Shown one piece after another: positions 58,042-64,000 of a stretch of 64,000 nt of DNA. A program made the translations under genes and the position numbers. Every line of letters begins with the position of its first letter. Within the stretch, counting starts at the first letter, position 1. The stretch lies in NCBI RefSeq assembly GCF_002286775.1, contig NZ_NSGJ01000023.1, forward strand, positions 1-64,000, given 5' to 3'. Under the pieces are notes generated by a model. The model was not told the origin of the DNA. It did no database searches and saw only the letters and a program-made list of their open reading frames with translations. Source of the DNA: Myroides sp. N17-2 (GTDB lineage: Bacteria > Bacteroidota > Bacteroidia > Flavobacteriales > Flavobacteriaceae).

Positions 58042-58613
58042 AAACTCAAGTACAAGAAAATATCCTTGCAGCGCAGAAGGGAGACCAGATAGCATTTACT
58101 TTCTTATTGAATCACTATTGGTCTGAAGTTTATAACTTTATGCTAAAGAGAACAGCTAATGAGATAGATGCTGAGGATATTACTATTGAGACTTTTTCAA
58201 AGGCATTTACGAGTATTAGCAAGTATGATCCTACTTATGCTTTTAATACTTGGCTGATTAGTATTGCTAAAAATGTACATATTGATATGATTAGAAAGAG
58301 AAAGAACATCTCCTTCTTTGATATCAATGATGAAGAAAATCAACAGTATCACAATATTATAGATGATACGATGAATAAAGAAGATGAACTGATACAAGAG
58401 CAGAACTTACTGATCTTTAAAAGTTATATCAATCTACTTAAACCACATTACCAGGAAGTAATCGATATGCGCTTCTTCCAAGAGATGTCATATAACGAAA
58501 TAGCAGAGGCGCTTAACGAACCCCTTAATAACGTAAAGGTTAAGATTATGCGTGCAAAGAAACTGCTCGCTGAGATTGTCCTTAAACAGATAGACCAAAA
58601 CTTCTCTATCTAA
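58038..58613 (+). CDS. ECF-type RNA polymerase sigma-70 factor
   Basis: 191 residues with sigma region 2 (GDQIAFTFLLNHYWSEVYNFMLKRTANEIDAEDITIETFSKAFTSISKYDPTYAFNTWLISIAKNVHIDMIRKRK) and region 4 (LKPHYQEVIDMRFFQEMSYNEIAEALNEPLNNVKVKIMRAKKLL). The start is TTG at 58038 overlapping the TGA of the glycosyltransferase-like gene, so it is translationally coupled to it. No adjacent anti-sigma gene is seen, unusual for an ECF factor. Confidence 0.9.
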   Translation: MKTQVQENILAAQKGDQIAFTFLLNHYWSEVYNFMLKRTANEIDAEDITIETFSKAFTSISKYDPTYAFNTWLISIAKNVHIDMIRKRKNISFFDINDEENQQYHNIIDDTMNKEDELIQEQNLLIFKSYINLLKPHYQEVIDMRFFQEMSYNEIAEALNEPLNNVKVKIMRAKKLLAEIVLKQIDQNFSI

Positions 58614-58932
58614 AATACTTCACCTCCATCTTGGACATAGTTCTATATGTTCAAAACTTTAATTTACCTCTTTTTTGAATACAGAGTAGTACTTCTACGT
58701 CCTTATTTGACCATAACACCTTAGTAGTAAAACTATTAAAAGATCTTTTACAACTAAAAAACACCACAATTAAGAGTAAACAATCCATATCATTTCAAAT
58801 AAAAAAGCAAAAAATACACACGTAACACCTCAATAAACAAACCATTAAACACAATCTCATTAAATAATACACGAATATTACAATAGTACATGCTTTGTTT
58901 AAAAAATTTCAAAATGTTAAAGAAAACTGATA

Positions 58933-58970
58933 AATGTCAATATAAAAGACATTATTGTCTTCTATCTTTG
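58933..58970 (+). promoter_or_regulatory. nirK promoter with upstream inverted repeat
   Basis: TATCTTTG (58963-58970) fits the -7 consensus. At the -33 position, instead of TTTG, is the perfect inverted repeat AATGTC-N9-GACATT (58933-58953), about 20 bp upstream. This arrangement suits an activator that replaces the -33 contact, such as an FNR/CRP-type nitric oxide or oxygen regulator; no regulator gene is adjacent. Confidence 0.5.
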
Positions 58971-59003
58971 ATATACAAAATGTAACTAACATAGCACATA
59001 CTT

Positions 59004-60470
59004 ATGAACACAAAAACACATTTATTAAAGAACAAACTAGGAGTCTTAGCATTGGCTTTAAGTTTACTAACTATCGGTAGTTGTTCTCAGAAAGACAATA
59101 AGACAACTAAGATGACAGCGGATATGGCTGAGCAGATTGTAACTAAAGGAAATCTAGAAGCAGAATTAACTTCTCCTCCATTTGTGCCAAAACCTGTAGG
59201 AAGTAGAGATGCAACTAAGCTAAAAGTAAACCTTGAGATATTAGAACAAGAAGGTGAAATGGTGGATGGAGTAAAATATATGTATTGGACATTCGGTGGT
59301 ACAGTACCCGGAAGTTTTATCCGTACACGTGTAGGTGATGAAGTAGAGTTTACACTTAAAAACCACCCTGATAATAAACTTCCTCACAACATCGATATGC
59401 ATGCTGTGACAGGCCCAGGTGGAGGAGCAGCGTCTTCATTAGTAGCTCCAGGTCACGAGGTAACTTTCTCATTCAAGACACTACAACCAGGACTATATGT
59501 TTACCACTGTGCGACAGCTCCAGTAGGTATGCACATCGCTAATGGTATGTATGGATTAATATTAGTAGAACCTGAAGGTGGATTACCTCCTGTAGATAAA
59601 GAATACTACATTATGCAAGGGGATTTCTATACCAAAGGAAACTATGGTGAGAAAGGATTACAACCTTTTGACATGAATAAAGCATTAAAAGAACAACCTG
59701 ATTATGTGGTATTCAATGGACACGTAAATGGATTAGTAAACGAGAACGCTATTACTGCTAAGGTAGGTGAAACAATTCGTTTATTCGTAGGAAATGGTGG
59801 ACCTAACTTACTAAGTTCATTCCACGTTATCGGAGAGATATTCGATAGAGTACACGTAGAAGGTGGTGACTTAATTAACGAAAACGTACAGACTACACTT
59901 ATCCCTGCAGGTGGTGCAGCTATTGTAGAGTTAAAAGTAAATACTCCTGGTACTTTCGTTATCGTAGACCACTCTATCTTTAGAGCATTTAATAAAGGTG
60001 CTTTAGGTATGCTGAAAGTAGAAGGAAAAGAAAATGAGAAAGTTTTCGCTGGTAAGATTAGAGAAGGAGTTTACCTTCCTGAAGGTGGAACTATCCAAAA
60101 TATGCCTAAAGAAGCTGCTAAAAAAGAAGTAATCGAAAACAAAACTGTAGCACAGCAAATAGCAGATGGTAAAAGTGTATTCACAAGAACTTGTTTCGCT
60201 TGTCACCAATCTGAAGGACAGGGTATAGATAAGATCTTCCCTCCTCTTGCTAAATCTGATTACTTAAATGCAGATGTTAATAGAGCAATTAAAACAGTTA
60301 TTAACGGACTACAAGGAGAAATTACTGTAAACAACGTAAAATACAACTCTATTATGACTAGTCAAGGGTTAAGTGACCAAGAGATAGCAGATGTACTTAC
60401 TTATGTGTATAACAGTTGGGGTAATAATAAAACTGTAGTATCTCCTCAAATGGTCAAAAAAAATAGATAA
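59004..60470 (+). CDS. nirK: Copper nitrite reductase NirK with C-terminal cytochrome c domain
   Basis: Reduces nitrite to nitric oxide. It is a lipoprotein: lipobox IGSC with Cys27. Two cupredoxin domains supply the type 1 and type 2 copper ligands: LPHNIDMHAV (His, Asp98-type and His), VYHCATAPVGMHIANGMYG (His, Cys, His, Met), SSFHVIGEIFDRVH (His255-type) and IVDHSIFRAFNKG (His306-type). A fused C-terminal class I cytochrome c has CFACH at about 396-400 and a distal SIMTS Met. 488 residues. First gene of nirK-nirV-SCO. The fused haem domain should take electrons from azurin or a quinol oxidoreductase. Confidence 0.95.
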   Translation: MNTKTHLLKNKLGVLALALSLLTIGSCSQKDNKTTKMTADMAEQIVTKGNLEAELTSPPFVPKPVGSRDATKLKVNLEILEQEGEMVDGVKYMYWTFGGTVPGSFIRTRVGDEVEFTLKNHPDNKLPHNIDMHAVTGPGGGAASSLVAPGHEVTFSFKTLQPGLYVYHCATAPVGMHIANGMYGLILVEPEGGLPPVDKEYYIMQGDFYTKGNYGEKGLQPFDMNKALKEQPDYVVFNGHVNGLVNENAITAKVGETIRLFVGNGGPNLLSSFHVIGEIFDRVHVEGGDLINENVQTTLIPAGGAAIVELKVNTPGTFVIVDHSIFRAFNKGALGMLKVEGKENEKVFAGKIREGVYLPEGGTIQNMPKEAAKKEVIENKTVAQQIADGKSVFTRTCFACHQSEGQGIDKIFPPLAKSDYLNADVNRAIKTVINGLQGEITVNNVKYNSIMTSQGLSDQEIADVLTYVYNSWGNNKTVVSPQMVKKNR

Positions 60471-60471
60471 A

Positions 60472-61251
60472 ATGTTTTTTCTTGATAAATCAAATATCAT
60501 CGTGTGTCTTCTGAGCGTACTGACATTTAGTTTGTCGTATGCTCAGAAAGCCACACCGATGGTTACTATTAAAGGTGGAACTTTTGTTCCACTTTATGGT
60601 AGTACAGAAGAAGGTAATGCTAAAGTAGCTTCCTTTAAATTAGATCAATACGCTGTGACAAATGAGCAGTATGTAGAATTTCTGAAGAAAAACCCTACTT
60701 ATCAACGTTCGCAAATTAAAGCTCTTTTTGCTAATAAAAGCTACTTAGCACATTGGGCTAGTGACTTAGATTATGGAGATCTTAAACCGAATGCACCTGT
60801 AACTAATGTGTCATGGTTTGCAGCTAAGAAATACTGTGAGCTACAAGACAGAAGGTTGCCTACTATGGATGAATGGGAATATGTAGCCATGGCAGATGCT
60901 AAGAATATGGATGCCCGCGAAAAAGAGGCGTATAACAAGTATATATTAGCTTGGTACGAAACTCCTAAAACTTATGTAAACTCTGTTGGTAGTACATTTA
61001 AAAACTATTGGGGGGTGTATGATATGCACGGATTAATATGGGAATGGGTAGCGGACTATAACTCTATTTTCTTATCAGGTGAAAGCCGCAAGGATAAAGG
61101 AAATGACGAAAACCTATTCTGTGGTAGTGCATCTATTAATGCATCTGATCTAATGGACTATGCTGCATTTATGAGATATGGATTCAGAGGTAGTCTTAGA
61201 GCTAACTTTACGACAAAGAACTTAGGATTTAGATGTGCAAAAAACTTATAA
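60472..61251 (+). CDS. nirV: NirV-like SUMF1/formylglycine-generating-enzyme family protein
   Basis: Exported 259-residue protein: signal MFFLDKSNIIVCLLSVLTFSLSYAQ, then an FGE-like domain MVTIKGGTFVPLYG, FKLDQYAVTNEQYVEFLKKNP, APVTNVSWFAAKKYCELQDRRLPTMDEWEYVA, NYWGVYDMHGLIWEWVADYN, and AAFMRYGFRGSLRANFTTKNLGFRCAKNL. NirV proteins are genetically linked to nirK across many bacteria; the function (perhaps copper-site or quinone accessory) is unproven. It starts 1 bp past the nirK stop and overlaps the frame of the SCO gene region, so they form one operon. Confidence 0.85.
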   Translation: MFFLDKSNIIVCLLSVLTFSLSYAQKATPMVTIKGGTFVPLYGSTEEGNAKVASFKLDQYAVTNEQYVEFLKKNPTYQRSQIKALFANKSYLAHWASDLDYGDLKPNAPVTNVSWFAAKKYCELQDRRLPTMDEWEYVAMADAKNMDAREKEAYNKYILAWYETPKTYVNSVGSTFKNYWGVYDMHGLIWEWVADYNSIFLSGESRKDKGNDENLFCGSASINASDLMDYAAFMRYGFRGSLRANFTTKNLGFRCAKNL

Positions 61252-61261
61252 TAGGAACATC

Positions 61262-61897
61262 ATGAAAAACACACGAATAGCACTAGCAGTTTGTTTCAGC
61301 TTATTATTAATAGGTTGTAATGAAACTAAAAAAACAGAAGAACAACTTCAAAGTACAGAACAAACAACTGAACAAGTAACCGATAATCAAGAAATATCTG
61401 ACTTATCTATCTATAACTTACCTTCTAAGTGGACTACACAAGATGGCAAAGACATAGAATTAAAAGACTTACAAGGCAATGTATTAGTAATGGTTATGAT
61501 CTACACATCTTGTAAGGCTGCCTGCCCTCGATTAGTTGCTGATATGCGTAATATCGAAGAACGTGTAAAAGGTAAAAACTTAGATAAAGTCAAATATGTA
61601 TTAGTCAGTATAGATCCAGAAGTAGATACCCCAGAACGTCTTAAAGCCTTTGCTAAAGAGAATAAGATGGATGGTGACCAATGGATATTCTTGCGTTCAA
61701 ACGAAGAAGATACTCGTGAATTCGCTGCTACACTTGCTGTCAACTATAAAAAGATATCTCCTATGGACTTCTCACACTCTAATATCATCAGTGTGTTTAA
61801 TACTAAAGGAGAATTAGATTATCAACAAGAAGGACTTGGTGTTGACTATGCTCCAACTGTAAATGAGATTGAAAAGCAGTTATCTTTAATCAAATAA
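61262..61897 (+). CDS. SCO1/SenC/PrrC-family lipoprotein
   Basis: Copper chaperone or thiol-disulfide protein with a thioredoxin fold. Lipobox LLLIGC (Cys20 or so), then a Glu/Gln/Thr-rich tether and the SCO domain: NVLVMVMIYTSCKAACPRLVADM (CxxxC copper ligands), VSIDPEVDTPERLKAFAKEN, DFSHSNIISVFNTKG (His ligand). The open frame begins at 61235, but the ATG at 61262 gives a proper signal peptide and a 10-bp gap from the nirV-like gene. Likely inserts copper into NirK or an oxidase. Confidence 0.92.
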   Translation: MKNTRIALAVCFSLLLIGCNETKKTEEQLQSTEQTTEQVTDNQEISDLSIYNLPSKWTTQDGKDIELKDLQGNVLVMVMIYTSCKAACPRLVADMRNIEERVKGKNLDKVKYVLVSIDPEVDTPERLKAFAKENKMDGDQWIFLRSNEEDTREFAATLAVNYKKISPMDFSHSNIISVFNTKGELDYQQEGLGVDYAPTVNEIEKQLSLIK

Positions 61898-61924
61898 GAA
61901 AGTTAGTTATTAGTTTAATTATAT

Positions 61925-61969
61925 AACTGCTCTAAGAATCTATTGAGATCATCTTAGAGCAGTTTTTTT
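61925..61969. terminator. Bidirectional terminator, SCO gene and MFS pseudogene
   Basis: AACTGCTCTAAGA pairs with TCTTAGAGCAGTT, followed by a T run on the plus strand and A-rich sequence on the other. Confidence 0.85.
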
Positions 61970-63104
61970 TATTTATTACTCTTTGCTACAAAGTACATTA
62001 ACACAAGGCTAATAACTGCAAATACAGCCATCATCCAAGGCAAATACTGTATACCATAGTTACTAATAACCTTCCCTCCCATAAAAGTTCCTATCGCAAT
62101 ACCTAAGTTGCCAAATGAGGTAGAAAGACTACTCCCTAACTCAAAAGAAATAGTCGTTGTCTTTTGTAAAAAGGCTGTTACATTTAGATAAACAGGTGTG
62201 TATATCAGACTCCATAAAATTACAATAACAGAAGTAATGTAAGGGTTACTATTAGACACATAAAGCAGTACAGCGATAAATAAAGCACCGATAGTGTAAA
62301 TGACATTACTATAGATGACGCCTCTATTCAATATCTTGCCGCCTAAATACATTGCTGCTACACCTACTACTCCAAATAGTAGAATCATATTCCCGACCAT
62401 TAGTCCAGACATCTCTTTTGTTTATTCAGATAATCAGCGAAATAACTATAGATACTAAACCACATCGCTATAATAAACAAGTTAACTAAGGCACTTCGAA
62501 TAAATGAAGCTTGCTTAAAGACACTTAATTCTTTCGTATCAAAGGTCTTCTCAGATCCAGGTACTGAAGGTAATAACCAATAGATAGCCAAGAAGGCAAC
62601 ACTACTCGTGACTCCCTGAATAACAAAGATAGCTTCTAATCCATATAAATTAGTCATATACGTTGCAAGAGGGATAGTAGTAAATGTGGCGATTGTTATC
62701 CCACTAAAAACAATACTCATCATCTGACTTTCCTCTCCTTCTTTAGCATATTTCACGGCTATCGCTAAGGCATTCGCAATATAAACAGGTTGTAGCAAAG
62801 CGGGCAATAACCTAAAAATCAGCAACAACCAAAATGGAGGTAGAAAGACAGACACAATACTTGATATAAGAAATAAGGCGGTAGCTCCTAACATCAATTG
62901 CTTCTTATCCATCTTCGCTGTCAGCAAGGTCATAAATGGTCCCAAAAAAGCAATCACTAAGGCAAATCCGCTTAACAACCAACTTGCCTGATCAATGGAT
63001 ATCTTATAATGGTTAGCTATCTCAGGTAACACACCTATTACTCCAAATTCTGTAGTTATAATACTTAATAACCCTAATGCTCCTATGTAGGCATACTTCT
63101 TCAT
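61969..63104 (-). pseudogene. MFS exporter broken by a frameshift
   Basis: Two overlapping frames together make one 12-segment MFS (DHA1, AraJ/SotB-like) protein. The first, from 63104, starts MKKYAYIGALGLLSIITTEFGVIGVLPEIANHYKISIDQASWLLSG and ends with YSYFADYLNKQKRCLD. The second (to 61969) continues MSGLMVGNMILLFGVVGVAAMYLGGK. A single extra T in the TTTT run at about 62416-62419 (plus strand) would restore YLNKQKEMSGLMVG. Divergent from a HxlR regulator that would control it. Could be a true mutation, a phase-variable tract, or a read error. Confidence 0.85.
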
Positions 63105-63245
63105 AAAAAATAAACTAATACTTTTGCTAATTATCAGCAGTTATACATTTCTTTGTATTCTGTAAATACAAGGGCAAAAGTAAGTAGGACATCCTTGTTC
63201 ACCTAGTGTAACAATCCTTGTGAGTAACTAACAATTTTGTAAGTA

Positions 63246-63611
63246 ATGGCTAATAGAAAGGAAAATTCAACAAATAGTGCAAACAGAGATTTCATCACTT
63301 CAAACTGTGATGCTATCTATACTATCTGTAAAATAGGTGGTAGATGGAAGATGATGTTACTGTATTACATAGGACAATACGATACATTGCGCTTTAGTGA
63401 GCTAAAGGAAAAAACTACAGGCATTACAGACCGTATGCTTTCACTTCAACTTAAAGAATTAGAAGCCGATAATTTAGTAATGCGAAAAGTATATGCTGAA
63501 GTGCCTCCACGTGTAGAGTACTCCCTTACTGATATCGCTAAAGAATTACTGCCTATATGGCCCGCTTTAGATGCTTGGGGTGCTAAACACCGTGCAGAAA
63601 ACGAAGAATGA
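63246..63611 (+). CDS. HxlR-family transcriptional regulator
   Basis: 121-residue winged helix of the HxlR type: CDAIYTICKIGGRWKMMLLYYIGQYDTLRFSELKEKTTGITDRMLSLQLKELEADNLVMRKVYAEVPPRVEYSLTDIAKELLPI. A single conserved Cys near the N-terminus (SNCDAIYTIC) is the usual redox or electrophile sensor position. Divergent from the broken MFS exporter across 141 bp that contains an ATCCTTGT direct repeat, so it probably controls it and itself. Confidence 0.9.
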   Translation: MANRKENSTNSANRDFITSNCDAIYTICKIGGRWKMMLLYYIGQYDTLRFSELKEKTTGITDRMLSLQLKELEADNLVMRKVYAEVPPRVEYSLTDIAKELLPIWPALDAWGAKHRAENEE

Positions 63612-63715
63612 TGAGATACAATATTTTGTATCTAAAGAGCAATAAGTAAAGGTATAGTATACCAAATACCCAATTCTAAATCGGTATTTTAAGCACAATC
63701 TTAATTCTTAATTAA

Positions 63716-64000
63716 TTATATCCCTCCGTAGCGTACGAAGCTCCCCAGTATTAACATAATGATACTAATCGTAGTTACGGCTAAGATATGAAAAGTCATC
63801 AATGGCAATTTCTTAATATCTGTCTTAAGTCTTGGCAACACGTAAAACTGCGCACTTATAGCCAATAGGGCAATACCGATTAGACAGCTTAACTTAAGTG
63901 AAACAACACGTTCTATGGGAGTTTCAAAAGCAAACCAAGTTGCTATCTTGACATTATAAATATATGCCATACGAACTCCTGTTAATAGCATAATCAATAG
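63716..64000 (-). CDS. Membrane protein, C-terminal part (cut by window edge)
   Basis: The reading frame runs off the window edge. About 95 residues are visible with three membrane segments: RMAYIYNVKIATWFAFETPIERVVSLKLSCLIGIALLAISAQFYVLP, and LPLMTFHILAVTTISIIMLILGSFVRYGGI. The GSFVRYGGI end and the HIL segment recall CopD-like or related copper-resistance membrane proteins, but I cannot be sure. Start and full length are outside the window. Confidence 0.45.
   Translation of the reverse strand, partial: LLIMLLTGVRMAYIYNVKIATWFAFETPIERVVSLKLSCLIGIALLAISAQFYVLPRLKTDIKKLPLMTFHILAVTTISIIMLILGSFVRYGGI

Overview
The window is a low-GC, gene-dense chromosomal segment from a member of the Flavobacteriaceae (Bacteroidota), probably Myroides or a close relative; the genus is an inference. 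Supporting signs are a gldJ-murF pair next to porV (type IX secretion and gliding), many small SPII lipoproteins with a short Cys-Lys/Asn-rich start, families largely restricted to Bacteroidota (DUF6495, CpsB-type phosphatase next to DUF4105, rhomboid with DUF6576), AT-rich translation starts without Shine-Dalgarno sequences, and TAnnTTTG -7 promoter elements. I see no tRNA, rRNA, CRISPR array, prophage or intact insertion sequence.

Layout. 0-8 kb (mostly minus strand): ligA with a DUF6495 gene, a lipoprotein, the rpsF-rpsR-rplI operon, a DUF4375 gene and priA. 8-11.6 kb: an accessory-looking stretch with an ankyrin-like and a HEAT-like protein, a YARHG lipoprotein and a DUF2306 membrane protein, all among modular palindromic repeats. 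11.6-22 kb: DUF2147, BrkB, nadC, a DJ-1/PfpI protein, three small secreted lipoproteins (including azurin and YceI), a YpdA-type bacillithiol disulfide reductase facing a Fur-family gene, and two tandem aromatic amino acid permeases. 22-31.6 kb: tcdA, a TatD nuclease, valS, a DUF1573 protein, a RecG-like/AlbA_2 gene broken by one amber codon, a CpsB-like phosphatase with a DUF4105 protein, and pssA. 31.6-41.6 kb: an 11-bp iteron cluster, putP, two MFS exporters (one paired with an AraC regulator), a Fe-S type uracil-DNA glycosylase, a GNAT protein, a CNNM/CorC-type protein and cdd. 41.8-46.5 kb: porV, gldJ and murF. 46.5-51.6 kb: a translationally coupled mutL-rhomboid-rhomboid-EEP hydrolase operon, with an oddly expanded MutL linker. 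51.6-53.1 kb: a 1.5-kb gene-free repeat array. 53.1-58.6 kb: ribH with a TPR protein, recF-murB, a MITE-like element, and a glycosyltransferase-like gene overlapping an ECF sigma gene. 59-62 kb: a copper nitrite reductase module (nirK-cytochrome c fusion, nirV-like, SCO). 62-64 kb: an MFS gene broken by a -1 frameshift, divergent from a HxlR regulator, and a truncated membrane protein at the edge.

How genes work together. Most of the window is core housekeeping: DNA replication and repair (ligA, priA, mutL, recF, UDG), translation (rpsF/rpsR/rplI, valS, tcdA), cell wall (murF, murB), lipids (pssA) and cofactors (nadC, ribH). Respiratory or redox functions are azurin and the NirK/NirV/SCO set; azurin could feed electrons to NirK, though the two loci lie 43 kb apart. 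The least explained parts are non-coding: two dispersed repeat families (A at 7.9, 9.2, 11 and 52 kb; B at 17, 40.8-41.1 and 41.7 kb), a MITE-like element at 56.7 kb, an 11-bp iteron cluster at 31.8 kb, and several clean inverted repeats next to promoters (fur, nirK, nadC, CNNM gene).
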